Below are positions 17,503 through 26,034 of a DNA stretch of 64,000 nucleotides, in pieces. The stretch lies in assembly GCA_964425355.1 (NCBI GenBank), contig CAYRMO010000001.1, positions 20,348 through 84,347 on the forward strand. Reading direction: 5' to 3'. The position numbers and the translations under genes are program-made. How positions within the stretch are numbered: position 1 is the stretch's first letter; each line of letters opens with the position of its first letter. Source of the DNA: Litorimonas sp964425355. GTDB taxonomy: Bacteria; Pseudomonadota; Alphaproteobacteria; Caulobacterales; Maricaulaceae. The notes beneath the pieces are model-generated. The model saw only the letters and a program-made list of their open reading frames with translations. It had not been told where the DNA came from and ran no database searches.

Positions 17503-18486
17503 ATGAAAAACTGGCTAAAATTAACAACAACACTCATTCTTGCATCTTCTCTTACGGGCTGTGCCTTGGCGACGGCGGGAATCAAGAAGGGCGATGAGCG
17601 TAGTTTCACTGGCTCACTTCGCGATATTAACGCGGGCCGAGCGATTGAAGCTAGAATGAAACGGGCTCATGATTTCAAGCTATCTGGTATTGATGTTGAA
17701 GTGGCTGAAAAAGTCGTTCTCCTGTCCGGTAATGTTCCGACACAGCAAGACAAGATTGAAGCCACACGTATTGCCTGGTCAGCACCTGGCATTGAACAAG
17801 TTGGCAATGAGATCCTAATCAAAGGTAAGCAATCCTTCCTGCGCAATACTAAAGATGGCGTTCTCGAGAAATCAGTTCGGACACGTCTGACGGTCGATAA
17901 ATATGTCAAAGCGCGCAATTTTAATGTCGAGACACATGATGGTATTGTTTATCTTTTAGGCGTCGCGCGGACAGAGGATGAGCTTAAGCGCGCCGCTGAA
18001 ATTGCCGCGACCACCAAAGGGGCTCGTGAAGTTATATCTTATGTGAAACTCGCGGATTTGCCGGATCAAACCCAGCAATTTGCCTCTGTTCCACAAATCC
18101 AAGGTTCACAAATTCAGGGCGCCGCACCTCAATTGGCGGTGCCGCAACAACGCGCACTTCCTGATTTTTTAACAACATCGCCCGGCGGAATTGAACAAGC
18201 GCCTGCGCCGATACAAAACTTACCTCTTTCACAGCCTATTCCGTTTGAGTTACCATCAGAAGTCGTTCAAGCCGTCCCGTCTACGCCGCAACATTTTGAT
18301 ATGGGAGACCGGTTGGGTAAAGACTTGCCAACAGACGAACAATTAGGGGCCTTCCGCACAGGCCAAGCTGGCGAGGCTATCTCTATTATCGAATCTGACC
18401 CATATTATATCGATCCCGATACAGGTGAACAAATTCCTGTGAGATTTGATGAAAATGGGAATTTTGTACCGAAGATTGTTCGGTAG
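17503..18486 (+). CDS. BON-domain lipoprotein (327 aa)
   Basis: From the ATG at 17503 the protein has a lipoprotein signal (LILASSLTGCALA). An in-frame ATG at 17482 is possible too, and neither has a clear ribosome site. Two BON domains follow: about residues 45-110 (DVEVAEKVVLLSGNVPTQQDK) and 110-180 (NVETHDGIVYLLGVARTEDEL). The last 140 residues are a proline- and glutamine-rich, low-complexity tail that is probably disordered. BON domains bind phospholipid and occur in envelope-maintenance proteins like OsmY/DolP, so outer-membrane or periplasmic integrity is the likely field of action. In many relatives gshB follows yraN. It is not here. Confidence 0.85.
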   Translation: MKNWLKLTTTLILASSLTGCALATAGIKKGDERSFTGSLRDINAGRAIEARMKRAHDFKLSGIDVEVAEKVVLLSGNVPTQQDKIEATRIAWSAPGIEQVGNEILIKGKQSFLRNTKDGVLEKSVRTRLTVDKYVKARNFNVETHDGIVYLLGVARTEDELKRAAEIAATTKGAREVISYVKLADLPDQTQQFASVPQIQGSQIQGAAPQLAVPQQRALPDFLTTSPGGIEQAPAPIQNLPLSQPIPFELPSEVVQAVPSTPQHFDMGDRLGKDLPTDEQLGAFRTGQAGEAISIIESDPYYIDPDTGEQIPVRFDENGNFVPKIVR

Positions 18487-18490
18487 GATC

Positions 18491-19429
18491 TCAAACCCCC
18501 AAACACCATCTGATCACCGCTTTTTGCGCGTGTAACCGGTTTTCGGCTTCGTCCCACACGGCGCTTTGCTTGCCTTCTAGGACCTTCGTTGTCATTTCTT
18601 GTCCGCGATAAGCCGGAAGGCAATGCAGGAAGGTAGCTTTGGGCGCAGCTGATTTCAGGATGTTTTCATCGATCTGGAACGGGGTGAGGGCTTCGATACG
18701 TTCTGCCTTATCCATGTCGCCCATACTGACCCAGCAATCCGTGATGAGTGCGTCTGAGCCATCAGCCGCGTCTTCTCTTGTAAGACCGGTTGTGATCCGG
18801 CCTTGCTTGGCTTGCGCATCGGAAATGATCTTAGGATCAAGGCTGTAATTTTCCGGTGAGGCAATGCGCAGGCTATAACCGAAAGCCGGCGCAGCATTTA
18901 CGAAACTGGCGAGAACATTATTGCCATCACCAATCCAGCTGAGTGTCATGTCTTTAAGGGGTTTGTCCTGGGTTTCCTCTAGGGTCATGAGGTCGGCCAT
19001 AATTTGGCAGGGATGGTTGAAGTCAGACAGACCATTTATAACGGGCACATCACTAGAGCCTGCAAAATCTGTAATCGTGCTATGCGCGTTAGAGCGGATC
19101 ATGACCGCATCGACAAAGCGTGAGAGAACGCGGGCTGTGTCTTCGACGCTTTCACCACGACCCAATTGCATATCGTTGGTTGTTGCGACAATGGCAGAGC
19201 CGCCAAGCTGGCGCATGCCCTGTTCAAAAGAAAAACGGGTCCGGGTCGAGGCTTTCTCGAAAATCATCGCGAGCGTATGACCGTTTAGCGGCGCCTTAGG
19301 ATCACGCGCCCCTTTTGGCAGGTCTTGGCGCGCATTTTTCATTGCATGGGCCTGGTCCAAAATGCCGCGCAAATCAGCGGCAGGAATGTCAGATAGGGAC
19401 AGGAAATGCTGCATGGGGGTCAAACTCAC
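18491..19429 (-). CDS. argF: Ornithine carbamoyltransferase (312 aa)
   Basis: The carbamoyl-phosphate site is KASTRTRFSFE at about residue 55, with HPCQIMADLMTLEE at about residue 142 contacting carbamoyl phosphate. The ornithine site is HCLPAYRGQE near residue 268, where the cysteine and HCLP are diagnostic for OTCase against ATCase. It makes citrulline from ornithine and carbamoyl phosphate in arginine biosynthesis. The gene is convergent with the BON gene, with four bases between stops. The usual argD partner is not adjacent. Confidence 0.95.
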   Translation of the reverse strand: MSLTPMQHFLSLSDIPAADLRGILDQAHAMKNARQDLPKGARDPKAPLNGHTLAMIFEKASTRTRFSFEQGMRQLGGSAIVATTNDMQLGRGESVEDTARVLSRFVDAVMIRSNAHSTITDFAGSSDVPVINGLSDFNHPCQIMADLMTLEETQDKPLKDMTLSWIGDGNNVLASFVNAAPAFGYSLRIASPENYSLDPKIISDAQAKQGRITTGLTREDAADGSDALITDCWVSMGDMDKAERIEALTPFQIDENILKSAAPKATFLHCLPAYRGQEMTTKVLEGKQSAVWDEAENRLHAQKAVIRWCLGV

Positions 19430-19478
19430 GAAAACACCAAAAAGCGGCTTTAGCGAAATTACGCCCTTTTGCCAAGCC

Positions 19479-20906
19479 TTACTGACGTTTCTTAACGCGC
19501 ATCATAAGTGGTTTGGCGGGTCTGGTTGTAATGCGCATGACAGGCCAGGGATGGGGTGTCCCGTCGATCCAGTTTAGCCGTAATCGTTTAAAGATCACGG
19601 CGATCATTATGGCCGCTTCTTGCATGGCGAATTGCTGCCCTATGCAGACCCGATGTCCAAGACCAAAGGGCAAATAGGCAAATCGCTCTATGGGCGTTGG
19701 ATTGCTCGGCAAGAAACGGTCTGGAACAAAGGCGTCAGGGGTCGTCCAATGTTTGCGGTGTCTATGCAAGGCCCAAAGATTGATGAGGATGCCACAATCT
19801 TTGGGGATGTGTTTGTTGTCGATTTGATCTGCCTCAATGGCTTGTCTTGAGATAAAAGGGGCGGGCGGGTAGAGACGCATGCTCTCTTTAAAACAAGCCA
19901 TTGTAAACGGCAGATGGTCGATCCAATCTTCAGACGGTGAAGACAGATCAAGATTGTCTAATTCGGCTTCAAATCTTTCGCGGTTTTTGACGTCTTGGCT
20001 CAGGAGATAGGTCATCCAAGTCAAGGCACGCGACGTCGTTTCATGTCCGGCGCCGACAAAGGTTATGATCTGATCCTCAATTTGTGCATCGCTAAGGCTT
20101 TCGCCCGTGTCCGTCTTACTTTGTAAAATCCGTGTCAGGAGGTCCTCTGGCACATCATGACCCGCATTTAACCGTGTCCGGCGATCTTGGGCCAAGGCAA
20201 TAACTTGTTTTCGAAGGCGTTTCATGGCGCCTAAACCGCGCAATTTTGAAAGTCTCGGAATCCAATTTGGAGCCATTAACAAATCAAGTGGGTTTGGCTT
20301 ACCCAAAGTTGATAAAAATTTCGCAATATCTCTTAATACCTCATCTGTTTCGCCGTCAATCTCACCTGAAAATAGAGTTTCTGATAAAACCGCATAGGTG
20401 AGTTTGAGATAGGCCTCACTGATATCGAGCTCCGTATTTACGGGGAAAAGATCGTCACATAGTCGATCTGTGACGCGAACCATGCTGGCTGCAAAGCGCT
20501 TAATGTGGCGTGGCACAAAGACAGGGCTCAGCGCCTTGCGTGCAAACTTCCAGAGATCTCCCTCGGCCGTTAATAAGCCGTCTTTTAACATGGGTTTTAA
20601 AAGGGCTTGGCGGACCGGATGTAAGCGGTAATTCGATGCATTATCGACGAAAATATAACGTATCACCTCGGATGAAGAAGCAATCATCATGGTTTGTCCC
20701 ATAGCTTCGACTTGTACATCTAGCTCCGTCATTGAGATTTCGGTTGTGGCTTCGACTGGATTGCGGCTTAGCGCAAGAACGGATTCTAGATTGTCTCTAA
20801 AATCCCATTCATCAGGGTGTTTGGCGACTGGAATTGGGGCCGGTGGAACGAATAACTCATCCTCCCATTTAGGGTCTGGACGAAATTTGTAGTCATGGCG
20901 CGCCAT
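19479..20906 (-). CDS. Cytochrome P450 (475 aa)
   Basis: The I-helix oxygen motif is GAGHETTSRAL at about residue 280, the K-helix ExxR is ESMRLYPP at about residue 338, and the heme loop is FGLGHRVCIGQQFA at about residue 420 with the cysteine ligand. There is no membrane anchor, so it is soluble. The start at 20906 has a perfect AGGAGG five bases upstream, so the alternative GTG six bases earlier is rejected. No ferredoxin or reductase gene is adjacent, so the redox partner is elsewhere. Substrate is unknown, with fatty acids, alkanes or terpenoids possible. Confidence 0.93.
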   Translation of the reverse strand: MARHDYKFRPDPKWEDELFVPPAPIPVAKHPDEWDFRDNLESVLALSRNPVEATTEISMTELDVQVEAMGQTMMIASSSEVIRYIFVDNASNYRLHPVRQALLKPMLKDGLLTAEGDLWKFARKALSPVFVPRHIKRFAASMVRVTDRLCDDLFPVNTELDISEAYLKLTYAVLSETLFSGEIDGETDEVLRDIAKFLSTLGKPNPLDLLMAPNWIPRLSKLRGLGAMKRLRKQVIALAQDRRTRLNAGHDVPEDLLTRILQSKTDTGESLSDAQIEDQIITFVGAGHETTSRALTWMTYLLSQDVKNRERFEAELDNLDLSSPSEDWIDHLPFTMACFKESMRLYPPAPFISRQAIEADQIDNKHIPKDCGILINLWALHRHRKHWTTPDAFVPDRFLPSNPTPIERFAYLPFGLGHRVCIGQQFAMQEAAIMIAVIFKRLRLNWIDGTPHPWPVMRITTRPAKPLMMRVKKRQ

Positions 20907-21104
20907 AGGCACCTCCTATAGCGCTTGTTCTATACCGGAACAAAAAACAGTCAATTGGCTTTGCGCGCATAGCGGCGTTGCGCTTCTGCAAGCCAGGTTT
21001 TACAAAAAAAACGTGATCATGATTGTAGCTGTCTGGTTAGGAAATATTAAGTATATTTCGAAATAGACCGAAGCGTGTATACTGATAAATTTCTCTTTAG
21101 TGCG

Positions 21105-23852
21105 ATGAGGGGACTTTCATTTCGATGCTTAGCTGCCGCTATGGGGTTAGGCGCCGTTCCTCTATGGTCAATCCCCGCATTTGCACAACAACCTCCGGTC
21201 ATTAACTGCCAGGGCAGGCCGGTTACCGCCTTAGAATTTTCTGGGTCTATACTCGAGAGCGGAACCGCCAATAGTGTTGGTGCCGTTTACCGTTTTACAA
21301 ACGTCGCCCCAGCTGTGGACGCGCGAATTGAAGTTATCGATTTTGTAAATGGGGGATCTCTCAACATATTTGATAATGATTCGGGATTAGTGAGCTATTT
21401 TCAGCCCGAATTGATTAGTACGGGTGGATCAGCAGTCGATTTCGAAATCAGCTTTGTTGATAGTGCAAATAATCCCATCGCGCTCGATATTGCCGCTAGC
21501 GCGATTGATATTGATGGTAATGGAAATCCGGTTGGAACCTTACGCGAATATGCAGAATTTGAAAGAACTTTGGCGGCATTTGTTCTCAATAATGCAACAG
21601 AATTAGACGTTGATGCCTCCGGGCCATCTGGAGCCGACAGAATTCGATTTGAATCGCGGACAACTCAATTTGCGCCTGGCATCGATCCGACCGCGGAAAA
21701 TAATATTGTCACGACATTTTATACGGATGTTACCAGTTTTGAGTATCGGATCGGAACTGTAGATGCCGGTGGGGGGACACGATTGACGTCCCTAGGTTTT
21801 GATTGTCCAAATCTAGCATCTCCCGTCATGACGCCAATGATCGATCAGGATTATGGTGATGCGCCCCTCAATAATTATGGAAACCCTATCCATACGATCA
21901 TTCCAGGTATTCAACTCGGTGCATCCAATAGCACAGATAACGGACCATTTGATTCTGCAACAGCCAGTGGGGATGGTGGGGATGACGGTGTGACGTTACC
22001 TGATTTCCTGGCCGGTGAAACCAGAACGATAAATCTAGATGTATCCGGAGCTGGTGGTTTTCTTCAGGCCTGGATCGACTGGAATGGTGACGGCGATATT
22101 TTAGATGCGGGCGAACAAATCGCGACAGACATTCAAGATACAAATAATGATGGTATCATCCCGCTTAACGTGACAGCTCCGCTTTCGACAGTCGAAGGGA
22201 ATTCAATTGCCCGGTTTCGCTGGTCAACCGTTCAGGGTGTCAGCTTTCAAGAAGCCGCTTTGGACGGTGAGGTCGAAGACTATCAAATCACGCTCTCGGA
22301 ACCGACTCCCTTTGATTGTGACGGCACGCTTTATCAGGTTGGCCGCTCAAATTCGACATTGCTGGAGCAAACGATCAATCAGGTCGGATCGTCATATCAA
22401 GCGGATCTGGTGGCAGTCGATTCGGCGCCGAATACAATTAGTGCAGGCTGGGGCTATAATGAACTCGATGACCTTATTTATGGGGTAAGGAATGCAACAA
22501 GAGAACTTTGGCGCGTTGACGAAGATGGTCGATTTACGCAGATGTCGACCATACCCAATACCGCGCCGAATGGAGGTATTGCGGGAGATATTTTGCCCAA
22601 TGGCCAAATAATTTATCGTCGGAATAACTCCATTTGGGGTAATGTCGATATCTCAGATCCACTTAATCCCATTTTTTTGGGTCAGTTTAATCTGAGCCCA
22701 GCAATTAACGTCAGAGATATCGGATATAACCCGATTGATGGTTTGGTTTATGGTGTTGACCGAACGAGTGACCGCTTATTTTACGCTGATATAACTGCGG
22801 GCTCAGGTGCCTTGACACCAGTTCGTTTTGGTCCAGCTGTCTATTCTGGGAATTATCAGGCCGTATGGTTCGATGAAGATGGTAATTTTTACCTCTATGA
22901 AAATCAAAGTAATCAAATTTTAATGGTGGATGTTGGGACAAGTGGGAATGGCCTTGGCGAACCGCTTTTCATCGCAACCTCTTCCGGTGACGATGGCGGC
23001 ACGAATGATGGGGCGTATTGTCGAGGTCCGGCACCGCTTCCGCTTGGATCAATCGCGGGAACACTTTATGAAGACGCGAATGGCGACAATGATCTGACCT
23101 CGGGCGAGGCAAGCTTGGGCGCTGATATTTTGCTGGAACTTTATGACAATGGCGGAACACCAGCCGACCCATCGGATGATATTTTGGTTAGGCGCGTCAA
23201 TACCCAATCAGATGGCAGTTATATCTTTGGCAGTCAGCGGACCATTGCGACTTACCGTGTTGAAGTTGATACGGGCGATACGGATATTCCGGCGACCCTT
23301 ACCATTGGAACGGATAATCCTATTAACGGCCTATCGGTCACGGCAAATGTCACAAACTCAGACAATGATTTCGGATTTGATGTGGCGGCAGCAGAGCTTG
23401 CCGCCGAGAAAACGGTTGCGAGCTTTGATCCGCAAGATGGATCTGAGACCTATATGTTGCCGGGCAATGATGTTGTCTATTCTATTGAAATATCAAACAT
23501 TGGAAACCTTGCAACCGATGCAGATACGCTCTTCCTCGTCGATAGCTTACCACCCGAAATTGAGTTTTGGTCAGGCGACCTTGAAGACGGCGCGCCTGAT
23601 GATATTGCGGGAACAGACCCGATTGCGCTCGTCCAAGCGGATGGCGCGGCTCTGACATATGACTATCTCACAGATATAGGCGTTTCGACCTCTACTACGC
23701 GTCCAACAAGCTTCGCGGATTGTGATTCTGCACCGACCAGTGGAACCTATCTCCCCGCCATTCGTCATATCTGTTTTAATCCAAAAGGCAGCCTGGCCTC
23801 GGGTTCAGATATTCCAAAAGCGACCTTTAAGTTCAGGGCACGGATAAAATAA
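21105..23852 (+). CDS. Large secreted repeat protein with GEVEDY, DUF6923-like and SdrD-B-like domains (about 915 aa)
   Basis: A signal peptide (MRGLSFRCLAAAMGLG to FAQQ) fits a start at 21105. A GTG at 21075 is possible, and neither has a clear ribosome site. After a beta-rich N-terminal domain comes a GEVEDY-type segment (DYGDAPLNNYG to GEVEDYQI, about residues 255-400). Next is a propeller-like DUF6923 stretch (FDCDGTLYQVGRS onwards, about 405-640), then a SdrD-B-like domain (LGSIAGTLYEDANGDNDLT, about 645-750) and a DUF11-like domain at the end. It lacks a sortase, PEP-CTERM or autotransporter tail, so release or a non-covalent surface link is likely. Adhesion is a family-level guess. Confidence 0.82.
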   Translation: MRGLSFRCLAAAMGLGAVPLWSIPAFAQQPPVINCQGRPVTALEFSGSILESGTANSVGAVYRFTNVAPAVDARIEVIDFVNGGSLNIFDNDSGLVSYFQPELISTGGSAVDFEISFVDSANNPIALDIAASAIDIDGNGNPVGTLREYAEFERTLAAFVLNNATELDVDASGPSGADRIRFESRTTQFAPGIDPTAENNIVTTFYTDVTSFEYRIGTVDAGGGTRLTSLGFDCPNLASPVMTPMIDQDYGDAPLNNYGNPIHTIIPGIQLGASNSTDNGPFDSATASGDGGDDGVTLPDFLAGETRTINLDVSGAGGFLQAWIDWNGDGDILDAGEQIATDIQDTNNDGIIPLNVTAPLSTVEGNSIARFRWSTVQGVSFQEAALDGEVEDYQITLSEPTPFDCDGTLYQVGRSNSTLLEQTINQVGSSYQADLVAVDSAPNTISAGWGYNELDDLIYGVRNATRELWRVDEDGRFTQMSTIPNTAPNGGIAGDILPNGQIIYRRNNSIWGNVDISDPLNPIFLGQFNLSPAINVRDIGYNPIDGLVYGVDRTSDRLFYADITAGSGALTPVRFGPAVYSGNYQAVWFDEDGNFYLYENQSNQILMVDVGTSGNGLGEPLFIATSSGDDGGTNDGAYCRGPAPLPLGSIAGTLYEDANGDNDLTSGEASLGADILLELYDNGGTPADPSDDILVRRVNTQSDGSYIFGSQRTIATYRVEVDTGDTDIPATLTIGTDNPINGLSVTANVTNSDNDFGFDVAAAELAAEKTVASFDPQDGSETYMLPGNDVVYSIEISNIGNLATDADTLFLVDSLPPEIEFWSGDLEDGAPDDIAGTDPIALVQADGAALTYDYLTDIGVSTSTTRPTSFADCDSAPTSGTYLPAIRHICFNPKGSLASGSDIPKATFKFRARIK

Positions 23853-23936
23853 AACCGAATTCCGTTTAGACCGCCTGTGGACGGTCTGGACCTCATGACT
23901 TTTCATGGGCGAATAAGAGTTCTATAGCTACGCTCT

Positions 23937-25679
23937 ATGAGTGACACAGCGTCCATGTTTGGCGAACAAGAATCTTATCAGGTTCTCGCCCGCAAATACC
24001 GACCCTCAACTTTTGAGGATATGATCGGTCAAGACGCTATGGTCACGACCTTAAAGAATGCCTTTGAGGCCAATCGCGTCGCCCATGCCTTTATGCTGAC
24101 GGGTGTGCGCGGGATCGGGAAGACGACGACAGCACGGCTTTTGGCGCGTGCGTTGAATTACCAATCTGAAACCGTTGAGGGACCCAGTGTTGATCTCTCA
24201 AATATGGGTGAACATTGTGAACTCATCATGAGTAGTTCCCATATGGACGTGCTCGAAATGGATGCGGCGTCTCGAACTGGCGTTGAGAATATGCGCGAAT
24301 TATTGGATGGGGTTCGATATTCACCCGCCACAGCGCGCTATAAAGTCTATATCATCGACGAGGTGCATATGCTCTCAGCAGGCGCATTTAACGCCTTGCT
24401 TAAAACGCTGGAAGAGCCGCCTGATCATGCAAAATTTATTTTTGCGACCACTGAAATTCGCAAAGTACCGATCACCGTCTTGTCGCGGTGTCAGCGTTTT
24501 GACCTCCGCCGCGTCGATGCCTCAGTCCTGTCCGATCACCTACGAAAAATTTGCGACCAAGAAGACGTCAAGATTTCAGATGAGGGTCTTGCCATGATTT
24601 CACGCGCCGCCGAAGGCTCTGTGCGCGACGGTCTGTCCCTATTGGATCAAGCTATTGTTCAGGCCGGGCTTGAGGGTGAAGAAGTTACAGGCGAGCAAGT
24701 TCGAAACATGTTGGGTTTGGCTGACCGGATCCGCATTCATGATCTCTTTGCCATGGCGTCGACCGGCGACACCAAAGGAGCCTTACTCGAAATGCGGGCT
24801 CAATATGATGATGGCGCAGATCCAGCCGTTGTTATGCGTGACTTATTAGATGTGTGCCATGCGGTAAGCCGTGCCAAGACCTTGGGTGATCAGGCAGAAT
24901 TTGACATGGCACCGGATCAGGCCAGCCGCTTGCGTGATCTATCTGAGACACTAAGCGTGGGACAACTGACGAGGCTCTGGCAAATTCTAAGCGCCGCTTA
25001 TCAAGATGTCAGACAGGCTCCTATGCCTTTGGCAGCCGCAGAAATGGCCTTGTTGAAACTTTCCTTGGCGGGTCAGATGCCGCCACCGGAATTAGCCGCT
25101 GCTATTATTGAGCAAGCGCAAAATATTCAAGCCGATGGTGGCCCCAGTTTACCTGTCATAGGTCAATCCCATAACGCGACATCTGGATCTATTGCAGCCG
25201 TCGGGTCGCAATCCATTGGCGCGTCAAGCTCATCTGCACCAACCGCAATGATGGAAGCCCCTAAACCGATAGCGCCTACGCAACCAAGCCTTGAGATTAA
25301 GAGTTTTGCCGAATTCATCGAGGCCTTGCCCGATAGCAAAATCAAGTTGAAGTCTGACTTGCAACGTTATGTACGCCTTGTCTCCTTTAAGCGCGGCGCC
25401 ATTGAGCTTCGGATTACCGACCCAAAGCAAAATACGCTTATGGGACAGATCGTTGCGGCTTTGCAGGAATTGACGGGCGATCTCTGGATTGTATCGCCGT
25501 CAGATGCCGAAGGTGAACCGCCCTTGTCTGAACAGCGAAAAGAGGCGGAGCAGGCGCAACGTGAGAAAGATTTTTCACATCCTGCGTTCCAACATCCGCT
25601 ATTAAAACAGGCAAAACTTTTAGGCATTACGGATCGTCCGTCTAATGTCATCCATTCCGATTTCGACAAGGATAATTAG
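23937..25679 (+). CDS. dnaX: DNA polymerase III subunit gamma/tau (580 aa)
   Basis: The clamp-loader ATPase begins with YRPSTFEDMIGQDAMV, and Walker A is GVRGIGKTT at about residue 55. Walker B is YIIDEVHMLS at about residue 138 and sensor 1 is FATTEIRKVPITVLSRCQRF. The C-terminal third is tau-like, with a proline/alanine linker followed by a KSFAEFIEALPDSKIKLKS domain. The zinc module normally carrying four cysteines after Walker A keeps only one (GEHCELIMSSSHMDVLEMDAAS), see findings. It is followed after three bases by ybaB, as usual. Confidence 0.95.
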   Translation: MSDTASMFGEQESYQVLARKYRPSTFEDMIGQDAMVTTLKNAFEANRVAHAFMLTGVRGIGKTTTARLLARALNYQSETVEGPSVDLSNMGEHCELIMSSSHMDVLEMDAASRTGVENMRELLDGVRYSPATARYKVYIIDEVHMLSAGAFNALLKTLEEPPDHAKFIFATTEIRKVPITVLSRCQRFDLRRVDASVLSDHLRKICDQEDVKISDEGLAMISRAAEGSVRDGLSLLDQAIVQAGLEGEEVTGEQVRNMLGLADRIRIHDLFAMASTGDTKGALLEMRAQYDDGADPAVVMRDLLDVCHAVSRAKTLGDQAEFDMAPDQASRLRDLSETLSVGQLTRLWQILSAAYQDVRQAPMPLAAAEMALLKLSLAGQMPPPELAAAIIEQAQNIQADGGPSLPVIGQSHNATSGSIAAVGSQSIGASSSSAPTAMMEAPKPIAPTQPSLEIKSFAEFIEALPDSKIKLKSDLQRYVRLVSFKRGAIELRITDPKQNTLMGQIVAALQELTGDLWIVSPSDAEGEPPLSEQRKEAEQAQREKDFSHPAFQHPLLKQAKLLGITDRPSNVIHSDFDKDN

Positions 25680-25682
25680 ATC

Positions 25683-26006
25683 ATGAAAGATTTGATGGGC
25701 TTGATGAAGCAAGCCAAAGAAATGCAAAAAAATATGGAAGCTGCCCAGGCAAAAGTTGCGGACTTAACCGCGATTGGACGCTCTGGCGGAGGTCTTGTCA
25801 CGGTCACCCTCGCGGGTGGAGGTAATATGAAATCTCTTGAGATCGACCCAACGCTCTTAAACGGCGAAGACAAAGAAGTGGTCGAAGATTTGATTGTCGC
25901 AGCCTATCAGGACGCCAAAGTAAAACTGGATCAAGCTCAGGCCGAAACCATGAAATCCGCCATGGGCGATGTGCAATTACCGCCTGGGATGAAACTGCCA
26001 TTTTAA
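25683..26006 (+). CDS. ybaB: YbaB/EbfC nucleoid-associated protein (107 aa)
   Basis: This short, coiled-coil-rich protein starts MKDLMGLMKQAKEMQKNME and has the VTVTLAGGGNMKSLEIDP core and the C-terminal DVQLPPGMKLPF of the family. It binds DNA as a dimer with a tweezer shape and affects nucleoid organisation. The conserved dnaX-ybaB order is intact. recR, usually next, is displaced by the ggt gene inserted between them. Confidence 0.95.
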   Translation: MKDLMGLMKQAKEMQKNMEAAQAKVADLTAIGRSGGGLVTVTLAGGGNMKSLEIDPTLLNGEDKEVVEDLIVAAYQDAKVKLDQAQAETMKSAMGDVQLPPGMKLPF

Positions 26007-26034
26007 TTCTTATCCTATCAGCGTCCGGCAGCCC

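Noticed and set aside
23853..23936. SRP RNA gene (ffs), often near dnaX-ybaB-recR
   Set aside because: The 84-base gap lacks the conserved SRP apical loop and is too short. Only a weak AGACCG/CGGTCT hairpin is present.
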